Shown here in pieces: positions 32,239 through 40,164 of a DNA stretch of 64,000 nucleotides. Made by a program: the position numbers and the translations under genes. The stretch covers positions 6,607,501 to 6,671,500 of the forward strand of contig NZ_CP104578.1 of assembly GCF_036826855.1 (NCBI RefSeq). Reading direction: 5' to 3'. Each line of letters starts with the position of its first letter. Within the stretch, counting starts at the first letter, position 1. The notes beneath the pieces were generated by a model. It saw nothing but the letters and a program-made list of their open reading frames with translations. It made no database searches and was not told the DNA's origin. Origin of the DNA: Streptomyces sp. SJL17-4. Lineage in GTDB: Bacteria > Actinomycetota > Actinomycetes > Streptomycetales > Streptomycetaceae.

Positions 32239-33039
32239 ATGACTACGCTCGACGACTCTGAGCTCGTATTCCACAAGGACGGTGTACGGCTCACCGTCGA
32301 GGACGCCGTTGCCACGGTGACCCTGACCAATCCGGCGAAGCGCAACGCTCAGTCTCCCGCTCTGTGGCGGGCGTTGACAGAAGCCGGCCGGTCGTTGCCC
32401 GGCAGCGTGCGGATCGTCGTCCTGCGCGGTGAGGGACAGTCCTTCTCCGCCGGACTCGACCGGCAGGCGTTCACGCCCGAGGGCTTCGACGGAGAGCCGT
32501 CCTTCCTCGATCTCGCGCGCGGTTCCGACGCGGACCTCGACGCGGTCATCGCCGAGTACCAGGAGGCGTTCACCTGGTGGCGCCGCAGCGACCTGGTGTC
32601 GATCGCGGCCGTCCAGGGGCACGCCATCGGCGCGGGCTTCCAGCTCGCTCTCGCCTGCGACCTGCGGGTCGTCGCCGAGGACGTGCAGTTCGCCATGCGC
32701 GAGACCAGCCTGGGCCTCGTCCCGGACCTGACCGGGACGCACCCGCTCGTCTCGCTCGTCGGCTACGCCCGCGCGCTGGAGATCTGCGCCACCGGCCGCT
32801 TCGTCCACGCGGAGGAGGCCGAGCGCATCGGTCTCGCCAACCTGTCCGTGCCCGCCGACGAGCTCGACGCGGCGGTACGGGACCTCGGCGCCGCCCTGCT
32901 CGCGGCGCCGCGCGACGCGGTCACCGAGACCAAGGCGCTCCTTCAGGGTGCCTCCGGCCGCTCGTACGAGGAGCAGCGCGTCGCCGAGCGCGCCGCCCAG
33001 GCCCGCCGCCTGCGCGACCTGGCGGGCCTCGGCGACTGA
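32239..33039 (+). CDS. Enoyl-CoA hydratase/isomerase family protein
   Basis: 266-residue crotonase-fold protein. Oxyanion-hole segments are visible in GQSFSAGLDRQAF and VQGHAIGAGFQLALACDLRV. The position where hydratases carry the second catalytic Glu reads LGLVPDLTGTHPLV, with Asp-Leu-Thr instead. The exact activity (hydratase, isomerase or other crotonase reaction) is therefore open. CCGGAGG ribosome-binding site 7 nt before the ATG. It forms a convergent pair with the Asp23-like gene. Confidence 0.87.
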   Translation: MTTLDDSELVFHKDGVRLTVEDAVATVTLTNPAKRNAQSPALWRALTEAGRSLPGSVRIVVLRGEGQSFSAGLDRQAFTPEGFDGEPSFLDLARGSDADLDAVIAEYQEAFTWWRRSDLVSIAAVQGHAIGAGFQLALACDLRVVAEDVQFAMRETSLGLVPDLTGTHPLVSLVGYARALEICATGRFVHAEEAERIGLANLSVPADELDAAVRDLGAALLAAPRDAVTETKALLQGASGRSYEEQRVAERAAQARRLRDLAGLGD

Positions 33040-33046
33040 CGCCTGC

Positions 33047-33091
33047 CCGCACGCGCCGGGGCCGCATACGCCGGGTCCGCACGCGCCGGGC
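33047..33091. repeat. 15-bp tandem repeat (x3) in a convergent intergenic gap
   Basis: Three adjacent units: CCGCACGCGCCGGGG, CCGCATACGCCGGGT and CCGCACGCGCCGGGC. They fill most of the 57-bp gap between two converging genes. No spacer, so not CRISPR-like; function unknown. Confidence 0.8.
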
Positions 33092-33096
33092 CCGGC

Positions 33097-33744
33097 CTAG
33101 CGCAGGCCCGACACCACGACCGTGACCGCGGTCCCCTCCGGGGCGACCGCGGCCACCGCCGTGCGCACCGCGCGGGCCACGTCCAGCGGGCGGGCCCCGG
33201 CCGTCACGGCCACTTCCACCCGCACCTCGTCGGGCTTCCGGCGCACCGGCGGACCCAGCGTGTCCGTCACCGCCGCGACCCCCGCCACCCCGAGCGCGGC
33301 GAGCGCCGCGGGATCGTCCGTCGCCGGCGAGGTCGGGCCCGGCGGGGGAGCGGCACCGGCATCCGGCGCCGGCGGCGCCGCGTCGAGCAGATCCGTCACC
33401 CGCAGGTCCACCACCGCGACCACCAGGCCGAGCCCGTCCTCGGCCGCGGCGAGCAGCGCCGCCCGCAGTTCCCCGGCGAGCTCCGGCAGTTCCCGCCCGG
33501 CGACCGCGCCGAACGAGGCCGTGATCAGCAGGCCGCCCGATTCCGGCTCGTCGGGCACGTCGCCAGGACCGATGCGGAGCCTGCCCGGCACCACACCCCG
33601 TACCGCCGAGGCGGCCACGTCGAGCACCTCGCGCACCGCCCGCTCGGTGATCCAAGCCCCCTCCGCCGCCGTTCCGAGCGGCAGCAGCCTGCCCGGAGCG
33701 AGGCGGTCCCGTACCGCAGCCGTCCAACCGTCACCCGTCGTCAT
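33097..33744 (-). CDS. Divergent Asp23-like protein (often annotated nucleopolyhedrovirus P10 family)
   Basis: 215-residue protein without membrane segment. Residues ~30-60 (WITERAVREVLDVAASAVRG) and the C-terminus (VRVEVAVTAGARPLDVARAV, then a final VTVVVSGL) follow the same pattern as the Asp23 proteins encoded next door (IADGVVEKIAGLAARDVDGV; VVDYGVSIADVAGDVRENVI). A ~90-residue Ala/Pro-rich segment separates the two parts. I read it as a divergent Asp23/Gls24 paralogue with an insertion. Divergent from the asp23 operon, so probably part of the same envelope-stress system. Confidence 0.72.
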   Translation of the reverse strand: MTTGDGWTAAVRDRLAPGRLLPLGTAAEGAWITERAVREVLDVAASAVRGVVPGRLRIGPGDVPDEPESGGLLITASFGAVAGRELPELAGELRAALLAAAEDGLGLVVAVVDLRVTDLLDAAPPAPDAGAAPPPGPTSPATDDPAALAALGVAGVAAVTDTLGPPVRRKPDEVRVEVAVTAGARPLDVARAVRTAVAAVAPEGTAVTVVVSGLR

Positions 33745-33837
33745 TACCCCAGCCTGCCGTATCCCCGGGGCGAGGTCGGGTAAGCGCCCTTAGTGTGGGC
33801 GAGGAACCCCGAAATATCCCAGAAGGGGCGAAACGTG

Positions 33838-34314
33838 ATGACGGACACCACGCATTCCACCGAGTCCACCGGCGGCGAACCGCGCCGGACCTCGGTCACC
33901 AAGCGGGGAGGCGGCGCTGCCGCGACCCGCGGCCGGACCAGCATCGCCGACGGAGTCGTCGAGAAGATCGCCGGACTCGCCGCCCGTGACGTCGACGGCG
34001 TCCATGCCATGGGCAGCGGCATCTCCCGCACCTTCGGCGCCGTACGCGACCGCGTGCCCGGCGGGGGCAGCAGCAAGTCGAACGTCACCCGAGGGGTGAA
34101 GGCCGAGGTCGGCGAGGTGCAGACCGCGCTCGACCTGGAGATCGTCGTCGACTACGGCGTCTCCATCGCCGACGTGGCCGGCGATGTCCGCGAGAACGTC
34201 ATCGCGGCCGTGGAGCGCATGACGGGCCTCGAGGTCGTCGAGGTCAACATCGCCGTCAGCGACGTGAAGCTGCCCGACGAGGAGGAGGACGAGCCGGAAT
34301 CACGGCTGCAGTAG
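33838..34314 (+). CDS. Asp23/Gls24 family envelope-stress protein
   Basis: 158-residue member of the Asp23/Gls24 (DUF322) family. The core runs from TSIADGVVEKIAGLAARDVD to the C-terminal VIAAVERMTGLEVVEVNIAV, with a disordered Gly/Arg-rich N-terminus and an acidic tail (DEEEDEPE). Family members form a membrane-associated network tethered by AmaP and respond to alkaline or cell-wall stress. AAGGGG ribosome-binding site; a GTG one codon upstream is an equally possible start. First gene of a five-gene operon ending with amaP. Confidence 0.9.
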   Translation: MTDTTHSTESTGGEPRRTSVTKRGGGAAATRGRTSIADGVVEKIAGLAARDVDGVHAMGSGISRTFGAVRDRVPGGGSSKSNVTRGVKAEVGEVQTALDLEIVVDYGVSIADVAGDVRENVIAAVERMTGLEVVEVNIAVSDVKLPDEEEDEPESRLQ

Positions 34315-34366
34315 CCGCGGACGGCATTGCGCGGGGGGCTCGGGATGACTCGGAAAGGAGTCAGTA

Positions 34367-34558
34367 ATGAGCATGGCGGTGGTCGGCCTGGTGGCCGGCA
34401 TGGCTCTCGGCTTCGCCGGATACTTCGGCGGCTTCGGGGCGTTTGTACTGGTCGCGGCCTTGGGTGCGATCGGCTTCGTGGCGGGCCGCTTCCTCGACGG
34501 CGACCTCGAACCCGGCGACCTGTTCCGGAGCCGCGACCGCGGCGACCGGCGGCGGTGA
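34367..34558 (+). CDS. Small membrane protein of the Asp23/AmaP operon
   Basis: 63 residues with two hydrophobic stretches (AVVGLVAGMALGFAGYFGG and FGAFVLVAALGAIGFVAG) and a charged tail (RSRDRGDRRR). GAAAGGAG lies a few nt before the ATG. It resembles the small glycine-rich membrane proteins regularly found between asp23 copies in Streptomyces; no enzymatic role is apparent. Confidence 0.82.
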   Translation: MSMAVVGLVAGMALGFAGYFGGFGAFVLVAALGAIGFVAGRFLDGDLEPGDLFRSRDRGDRRR

Positions 34559-34564
34559 CCCGGG

Positions 34565-34924
34565 GTGGCAACCGACCTGGTCTCCCCGGACCCGGTGCGT
34601 GACCGGGGCGCCACCTCGATCGCCGACCGGGTGGTGGCGAAGATCGCGGCCCAGGCGGCCAGGGAAGCGGTGGGCACCGTCCCGGAGGGCGGCTCCAAGC
34701 CGCACGCCTCGGTCGTCGTCCACCGGGACGTCGCCCGGGTCGCGGTGAGCCTCGACCTCGACTACCCCACCGACATCGGGGCCCGGTGCGGGGCCGTCCG
34801 GGGACGGGTGCGCGCGCGGGTGGAGAAGCTCGTGGGCATGGAGGTCCACGAGGTCACCGTCCAGGTGGAACGCCTCCACTCCCCGCTCACCCGCCAGTCC
34901 GGACCGAGGGGCCGCCTGTCATGA
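34565..34924 (+). CDS. Second Asp23/Gls24-like protein
   Basis: 119 residues with an Asp23-type start (TSIADRVVAKIAAQAAREAV) and the C-terminal pattern VRARVEKLVGMEVHEVTVQV. Shorter than the first paralogue and lacking its Gly-rich head. GTG start; its stop overlaps the next start (ATGA), so translation is coupled. Probably a partner of the first Asp23 protein at the membrane. Confidence 0.85.
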   Translation: MATDLVSPDPVRDRGATSIADRVVAKIAAQAAREAVGTVPEGGSKPHASVVVHRDVARVAVSLDLDYPTDIGARCGAVRGRVRARVEKLVGMEVHEVTVQVERLHSPLTRQSGPRGRLS

Positions 34925-35700
34925 CGACTCCCCCCGAACCGTCCCCCAGGCACGAGCCCACCCCGCCCCCCGGCAGCGAGCCGACCCGGGCCCGCGGCGG
35001 CGACCCCGACTCGCCTCCCGGCTCCCACCCCGGCTCCGACCCCCACTCCGGCTCCGGCTCCGGCACCCACTCCGGCTCCGATCCCCATTCCCACTCCGGT
35101 TCCGGCTCTCCCTCCGACGACGTCCCCGTCCTGACCGACACCGACGCCCCCGCGCCCCGCGTCCGCCGCTTCTGGGCGGTCCGACGCATCCCCGCCGCCG
35201 TTCTCGCGGCGCTCGTCCTCGGCGGGGTCGGGCTCCTGCTCTACGACGTGGCGGCCGTACGGGCCGACCGCACCGCCATGGCCTGGCGGCGCGAGCTCGC
35301 CGACGGCCTCGCGACCCGGCCGCTCGACGACACCTGGGTCGTGCTCGGCGCGGCCCTCGCGGTCGTCCTCGGCCTCTGGCTCCTGGTCCTGGCCACGACC
35401 CCCGGCCTGCGCGCAGTCCTCCCGATGCGCCGCGAACACGCCGACGTACGGGCCGGACTCGACCGTGAGGCCGCGGCCCTGGCCCTGCGGGACCGCGCCA
35501 TGGAGGTCTCCGGAGTGCAGTCCGTCCGGGTCCGGGTGGGCCGCGCCAAGGTGGCGGTCAGGGCCGTCTCCCACTTCCGGGCGCTCGACGAGGTCCGCGC
35601 CGACGTGGAGACCGCCCTCGCCGCCGGCGTCGACGAACTGGCCCTCGCCCACGCGCCCGCGCTGACGGTACGGGTGGCCCGGCCGCCCAGGAAGGCATGA
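34921..35700 (+). CDS. DUF6286-type membrane protein of the envelope-stress operon
   Basis: 259 residues. The first ~75 are disordered and consist of Pro/Ser/Gly/His repeats (GSDPHSGSGSGTHSGSDPHS). Two transmembrane helices follow (~residues 90-110, AAVLALVLGGVGLLLYD-like, and ~140-160). A C-terminal soluble domain (GVQSVRVRVGRAKVAVRAVS) resembles the cytosolic part of AmaP proteins. Four-base overlap with the upstream asp23 gene. Likely a second membrane tether for Asp23 proteins; that role is inferred from context. Confidence 0.83.
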   Translation: MTTPPEPSPRHEPTPPPGSEPTRARGGDPDSPPGSHPGSDPHSGSGSGTHSGSDPHSHSGSGSPSDDVPVLTDTDAPAPRVRRFWAVRRIPAAVLAALVLGGVGLLLYDVAAVRADRTAMAWRRELADGLATRPLDDTWVVLGAALAVVLGLWLLVLATTPGLRAVLPMRREHADVRAGLDREAAALALRDRAMEVSGVQSVRVRVGRAKVAVRAVSHFRALDEVRADVETALAAGVDELALAHAPALTVRVARPPRKA

Positions 35701-35726
35701 GCCATGAGCCACGAAGAGGTGCTCCG

Positions 35727-36314
35727 GTGACGGTCGTCCTCCGGCGCGTCAACCGCGTCCTGCTCGGCCTCGCCGGGCTGCTGCTCGTCCTCGTCGGCGG
35801 GGGAGTCCTCGCCGCCTCCCTCGATCTGTCCGTACCGTCCTGGTGGCCCTGGTCGGGCCCCGCGGACGTGCTGCTCTCCGCCGCGGACCGGCAGCGCTGG
35901 CGCGACGAGGGCTGGTGGTGGCCGGTGGTCATCGCGGCCCTCGGACTCGTCGTCCTGCTCGCCCTGTGGTGGCTGCTCGTCCAGTTCCGGCGGGCCCGGC
36001 TCGCCGAGGTCGTCGTCGACAGCGGCGACGGCGATGCGGCGGTGCTGCGCGGCCGGGCCCTGGAGGGCGTCCTGGAGGCGGACGCCACGGCCCAGGACGG
36101 CGTGGCCCGGGCCCGGGTCTCGCTCACGGGCCGCCGCGCGGCCCCCCGTACCCGCGTACGGCTCCTCCTGGAGCCGTACGCCTCCCCGGGGGCCGCCCTG
36201 ACCACGCTCAGCACCCAGGCCCTGGCCCACGCGCGGACGTCCACGGGCCTGCCCGCCCTGCCCACCGAGGCGCGCCTGCGGGCGGTGAAGCACCGGGCCC
36301 GCAGGGTCACCTGA
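35727..36314 (+). CDS. amaP: Alkaline shock response membrane anchor protein AmaP
   Basis: 195 residues with two transmembrane helices (~10-30, RVLLGLAGLLLVLVGGGVLA, and ~65-90, WWWPVVIAALGLVVLLALWW) and a cytosolic C-terminal domain (ALEGVLEADATAQDGVARAR and following). In the family this domain binds Asp23 and anchors it to the membrane. GTG start chosen because AAGAGG lies 7 nt upstream. An ATG at 35697 overlapping the previous stop would add ten residues but has its purine stretch only 2 nt away. Confidence 0.86.
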   Translation: MTVVLRRVNRVLLGLAGLLLVLVGGGVLAASLDLSVPSWWPWSGPADVLLSAADRQRWRDEGWWWPVVIAALGLVVLLALWWLLVQFRRARLAEVVVDSGDGDAAVLRGRALEGVLEADATAQDGVARARVSLTGRRAAPRTRVRLLLEPYASPGAALTTLSTQALAHARTSTGLPALPTEARLRAVKHRARRVT

Positions 36315-36334
36315 GGCTCCTGGGTTCCTGCGGA

Positions 36335-37090
36335 TCAGAACTCGGCGCGCGCCCCGCCGTCCACCGGGAGCATCAGCCCCGTGAGGTACGAGGCGGCCGG
36401 CGACAGCAGGAAGGCCGCCGTCCGCCCGAACTCCTCCGGGGTGCCGTAGCGGCGCAGCGGGATGGTGAGCTCGTTGGCCGCGCGGGCCGCGTCCGCGTCG
36501 CCGGAGAGGGAGTCCAGGAACCGCACCCGGTCCGTGTCGATCCGGCTGGGCAGCAGCCCGATGACGCGCACCCCGCGCGGGCCCAGGTCGTTGGCGAGGG
36601 ACTTCGCGAAGCCGGCGAGACCCGGGCGCAGACCGTTCGAGATGGTCAGGCCGGGGATCGGCTCGTGGACCGAGCCGGACAGGACGAAGCCGATGACACC
36701 GCCCTCGCCGAGCGTCTCGGCGGCCGCGCGGGCCAGTCGTACGGCCCCGAGGAAGACGGTGTCGAAGGCGGTGGCCCACTCCGCGTCGGTGTTGTCGGCC
36801 GCGAAGCCGGGAGCCGGTCCGCCGACGCTGATGAGGATGCCGTCGAAGCCGCCGAACCGCGCCCGCGCCTCGGCGATGAGCCGCGCCGGGGTCTCCGGGT
36901 CGGCGTTGTCGGCGGCGATGCCCGCCGCGCCCGGGCCCAGCTCGGCCGCGGCCTCGGCGACGGTCTTCTCCTCGCGACCGGTGACCAGCACCTTGGCCCC
37001 CTCGGCCAGCAGCGCCTCGGCGGAGGCCCGCCCGAGCCCCCGCGTCGCCCCGGTCACCACGTACACACGGTCCTTCAGTCCAAGATCCAT
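36335..37090 (-). CDS. SDR-family oxidoreductase
   Basis: 251-residue short-chain dehydrogenase. The cofactor motif appears as YVVTGATRGLGRASAEALL (TGxxxGxG). The substrate-binding loop is in DGILISVGGPAPGFAADN, which replaces the usual NNAG by SVGG. The usual Ser-Tyr-Lys segment is unusual: IGFVLSGSVHEPIPGLTISN followed by GLRPGLAGFAKSLAND, without a clear YxxxK. It belongs to the divergent SDR group with a non-canonical active site, so activity should not be assumed. It precedes the GH15 gene's end by 4 bp. Confidence 0.82.
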   Translation of the reverse strand: MDLGLKDRVYVVTGATRGLGRASAEALLAEGAKVLVTGREEKTVAEAAAELGPGAAGIAADNADPETPARLIAEARARFGGFDGILISVGGPAPGFAADNTDAEWATAFDTVFLGAVRLARAAAETLGEGGVIGFVLSGSVHEPIPGLTISNGLRPGLAGFAKSLANDLGPRGVRVIGLLPSRIDTDRVRFLDSLSGDADAARAANELTIPLRRYGTPEEFGRTAAFLLSPAASYLTGLMLPVDGGARAEF

Positions 37091-37094
37091 GGAG

Positions 37095-38885
37095 CTATCC
37101 TGCCGGGTCCTGATCCTCGGCTGCCAGTGCGAGCGCCGTGCCCACCAGGCCGATGTGGCTGAAGGCCTGCGGGAAGTTGCCCAGCTGGCGGTCCGTCACC
37201 GGGTCGTACTCCTCCGCCAGGAGGCCCACGTCGTTGCTGAGGGCCACCAGGCGCTCGAACAGCTCCCGGGCCTCCTCGGACCTGCCGGTCAGCCGCAGGG
37301 CGTCCGCGAGCCAGAAGGAGCAGACCAGGAAGGTGCCCTCCTGGCCGGGGAGGCCGTCCACCTTGCCCGAGTCCGTGCTGTAGCGGCGCAGATACCCGCC
37401 GTGCATCAACTCCGCCCGTACCGCGTCCACCGTGCCGACCACCCGGGGGTCGTCCGGCGGCAGGAAGCCGACCTGCGGGATCAGCAGGGTCGCGGCGTCC
37501 AGCTCCCGCGAGCCGTACGACTGGGTGAAGGTGTTCCGGACGGGGTCGTACGACCTGGCGCACACCTGCGCGTGGATCTCGTCCCGCATCGTCCGCCACC
37601 GTGCCGCGTCGCCCGGCAGCGAGGGGTCCGCCTCCAGGGTGCGCACCGCCCGGTCGGCGGCCACCCAGGCCATCACCTTCGAGTGGGTGAAGTGCCGGCG
37701 CGGCCCGCGCACCTCCCACAGCCCCTCGTCGGGCTCGCGCCAGGTCGACTCCAGGAAGCCGAGCAGGCTCAGCTGGAGGTTCCAGGCGTGCCGCTCCGCG
37801 GGGATCCCGGCCTCACGCGCGCGGTGGAGCGAGTCCATGACCTCGCCGTACACATCGAGCTGGAACTGGTCCACGGCCGCGTTCCCGGTCCGTACCGGCG
37901 AGGAGTCGGCGTAGCCGCGCAGCCACGGCAGGGTGGTCTCGGGGAGCCGGCGCTCCCCGGCGGGCCCGTACATGATCTGCAGGTCGGCAGGGTCGCCGGC
38001 GACCGACCGGAGCAGCCAGTCCCGCCAGGCGCATGCCTCGTCGACGTATCCGGCGGCGAGCAGCGCGCCGAGGGTGAGGGAGGAGTCGCGCAGCCAGCAG
38101 GCGCGGTAGTCCCAGTTCCGTACGCCGCCGACCTCCTCCGGCAGGGAGGTGGTGGGGGCGGCCATGATCCCGCCGGTCGGGGCGTACGTGAGGGCCTTCA
38201 GGGTGATCAGCGAGCGCAGCACCGCCTCCCGGTACGGGCCGCGGTAGGTGCAGCGGGCCGACCAGTCCCGCCAGTCCGCGAGGGACTGCTCCAGGGCCTC
38301 GTAGGGGTCGACGAGGTCGGGGCGCGGCTCGTGCGAGGGGTGCCAGGTCAGCACGAACGCGACCTTCTCGCCGGCGGTGACGGTGAAGGAGGAGCAGGTG
38401 GAGAACTGCTGGCCCCAGGTCTTCACGGGCGGCTCGCTGCGCAGCCAGACCGCGTCGGGCCCGGCGATGGCGACCCGGTGGCCGTCGGAGCGGCGCATCC
38501 ACGGCACGACCGATCCGTAGTCGAAGCGGAGCCGCAGGACGGAGCTCATCTCGACCCTGCCGCTGACGCCCTCCACGATCCGCATCAGATCGGGGGCCTT
38601 GTCCCGCTGCGGCATGAAGTCGACGACCCTGACGGTGCCGGTCCGGGTCTCCCAGTAGGTCTCCAGGACGAGGGAGTCCTCGGCGTACCGGCGGGAGGTA
38701 CAGGCCGTGGCGCCCGTCGGGGCGATCCGCCAGTGGCCGTTGTCCTCGTCGCCGAGGATCGAGGCGAAGCAGGCCGCCGAGTCGAACCGGGGCAGACACA
38801 GCCAGTCGACCGATCCGTCGCGGCCGACGAGCGCGGCGGTCTGGAGATCGCCGATGAGGGCGTAGTCGTCGATACGTTGCGTCAC
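37095..38885 (-). CDS. Glycoside hydrolase family 15 protein (trehalase/glucoamylase-like)
   Basis: 596-residue GH15 enzyme of the actinobacterial trehalase type. An N-terminal beta-sandwich domain (IGDLQTAALVGRDGSVDWLC) is followed by the (alpha/alpha)6 barrel with GGVRNWDYRACWLRDSSLTL. The candidate catalytic acid lies in REPDEGLWEVRGPRRHFTHS and the base in LLAEEYDPVTDRQLGNFPQA. The length matches the family. It would hydrolyse trehalose or a related alpha-glucoside; no signal peptide is seen, so it is cytosolic. Confidence 0.9.
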   Translation of the reverse strand: MTQRIDDYALIGDLQTAALVGRDGSVDWLCLPRFDSAACFASILGDEDNGHWRIAPTGATACTSRRYAEDSLVLETYWETRTGTVRVVDFMPQRDKAPDLMRIVEGVSGRVEMSSVLRLRFDYGSVVPWMRRSDGHRVAIAGPDAVWLRSEPPVKTWGQQFSTCSSFTVTAGEKVAFVLTWHPSHEPRPDLVDPYEALEQSLADWRDWSARCTYRGPYREAVLRSLITLKALTYAPTGGIMAAPTTSLPEEVGGVRNWDYRACWLRDSSLTLGALLAAGYVDEACAWRDWLLRSVAGDPADLQIMYGPAGERRLPETTLPWLRGYADSSPVRTGNAAVDQFQLDVYGEVMDSLHRAREAGIPAERHAWNLQLSLLGFLESTWREPDEGLWEVRGPRRHFTHSKVMAWVAADRAVRTLEADPSLPGDAARWRTMRDEIHAQVCARSYDPVRNTFTQSYGSRELDAATLLIPQVGFLPPDDPRVVGTVDAVRAELMHGGYLRRYSTDSGKVDGLPGQEGTFLVCSFWLADALRLTGRSEEARELFERLVALSNDVGLLAEEYDPVTDRQLGNFPQAFSHIGLVGTALALAAEDQDPAG

Positions 38886-38919
38886 GCTTTGGGCTGTTCC
38901 CGGAAGCGGCGACGGTCAA

Positions 38920-39759
38920 TCAGAGGGACGGAGTGGCCTGGATCGCTTCGGAGTCCCGTTCCGGGGTTCCCGGGGTGCCCGGAGTGTCGTTCCCCGTGGT
39001 GCCGGCGGAGGCCTCGGTCTCCCGGTCGCGCTTCTCGCGGCGGACCAGGATCACCCAGCCGACGGGCACCCCGGCCGCGAAGAGCCACCACTGCACCGCG
39101 TACGCCATGTGGGCGCCGATCGATGCGTGGTCGGGCTCGGGGATCAGCTCGGGGGTGTCCCCGGCGGGTTCGGGCCCGGTCTGCTCCAGGTAGCCGCCCA
39201 GCACCTCGCGGCCGATGAGCTCCGCCTGCTGCTCGCTGTTGATGAGCATGACCTGACGGTCCGGCAGCCCCTTCAGGTCCTTGATGCCGCTGGCGCCGGT
39301 CGTCTCGTCGGCCTTGAGCCGGCCGGTGATGGTGACCTCGCCCTTGGGGGCGGGCGGCACCGGCGGGAAGGAGTGCTGGTCGGCGGCGGCCGGGACCCAG
39401 CCGCGGTTGACCAGGACGATCCGGCCGTCCCGGAGGACCAGCGGGGTCAGGATGTGGACGCCGACCCGCTCGTCGGAGGAGGTGCGGCGGCGGACGACCA
39501 CCTCATGGGTGGTGTCGAAGGTGCCGGTGGCGGTGGCGGGCCGCCAGTAGTCGGAGCGCGGGACCGTGTGGCCGGGGGAGGTGAGCTCCTCGACCGGGAC
39601 CGGCTTCGCCGCGATGCTGTCCGCGATCAGGGCGTTCTGGGCGACCCGGCGCTCGTGCCGGTGGAACTGCCAGAAGCCCAGCTCGATCATCGTCGGGACG
39701 AGGACGAGGGCGATGAGGGTGAGGATCACCCACTGCCGGGACAACAAGAAGCGGTACAC
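38920..39759 (-). CDS. SURF1-family protein (cytochrome oxidase biogenesis)
   Basis: 279-residue SURF1/Shy1 family member, involved in assembly of haem-copper oxidases. Topology is typical: helix 1 (VILTLIALVLVPTMIELGFW) followed by the family motif QFHRHERR, a large extracytoplasmic domain with VNRGWVPA, and helix 2 (AHMAYAVQWWLFAAGVPVGW). The C-terminal tail is Thr/Pro-rich. The GTG start VYRFLLSRQW is typical of actinobacterial SURF1; an open upstream extension lacks family likeness. Confidence 0.9.
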   Translation of the reverse strand: MYRFLLSRQWVILTLIALVLVPTMIELGFWQFHRHERRVAQNALIADSIAAKPVPVEELTSPGHTVPRSDYWRPATATGTFDTTHEVVVRRRTSSDERVGVHILTPLVLRDGRIVLVNRGWVPAAADQHSFPPVPPAPKGEVTITGRLKADETTGASGIKDLKGLPDRQVMLINSEQQAELIGREVLGGYLEQTGPEPAGDTPELIPEPDHASIGAHMAYAVQWWLFAAGVPVGWVILVRREKRDRETEASAGTTGNDTPGTPGTPERDSEAIQATPSL

Positions 39760-39841
39760 CCCATGACCGTACAACTCGGTCCATGGGGTGCACGCACGGG
39801 GGGCGGCTCGCGGGAGACGAGCCCAGGATCGTTTCCTCGGA

Positions 39842-39886
39842 CCATGTCGACTCAGACCTTGTCGACTCACACCCTGTCGACGATGC
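39842..39886. repeat. 15-bp tandem repeat (x3) at the end of the zinc-ribbon gene
   Basis: Units CCATGTCGACTCAGA, CCTTGTCGACTCACA and CCCTGTCGACGATGC share a TGTCGAC core at 15-bp spacing. The array overlaps the stop codon of the minus-strand zinc-ribbon gene and extends into the gap before SURF1. Confidence 0.7.
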
Positions 39887-40100
39887 CCACCTTTCCCTCC
39901 GCGCGGGCGCAGTGTCCGCCGCAGTACCAGCTGCCGTCGACCTCGACGCCCTGTCCGATGATCTGGACCCGGCAGTGCTCGCAGATGGGCGCCATACGGT
40001 GGATGGCGCAGGCGAAGCAGTCGAAGACATGGATCGCGCCCTGCGCATGTACCTCGAAGGACATGCCGTAATCGTTTCCGCAGACCTCACAACGTGCCAT
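39867..40100 (-). CDS. Small zinc-ribbon protein
   Basis: 77 residues rich in paired Cys: MARCEVCGNDYG, FDCFACAIHRMAP, ICEHCRVQ and WYCGGHCARAEG, giving four C-x2/3-C knuckles and probably two zinc sites. No DNA-binding helix or membrane segment. Conserved but uncharacterised in Streptomyces as far as I know. It sits between the exonuclease and SURF1 genes on the same strand. Confidence 0.82.
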   Translation of the reverse strand: MARCEVCGNDYGMSFEVHAQGAIHVFDCFACAIHRMAPICEHCRVQIIGQGVEVDGSWYCGGHCARAEGKVGIVDRV

Positions 40101-40124
40101 GCGCCACAGGGTGAGGGCTCCCGG

Positions 40125-40150
40125 CGGGCGTGCGCAGCTCGGCACGCCCG
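40125..40150 (-). terminator. Hairpin downstream of the exonuclease gene
   Basis: Perfect 9-bp inverted repeat CGGGCGTGC / GCACGCCCG with an 8-nt loop, 15 nt past the exonuclease stop. Confidence 0.65.
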
Positions 40151-40164
40151 CAGGGCCGGGGGTG

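Noticed and set aside
33047..33091. Possible CRISPR-like array
   Set aside because: Units are only 15 bp and directly adjacent with no spacers; no cas genes nearby.
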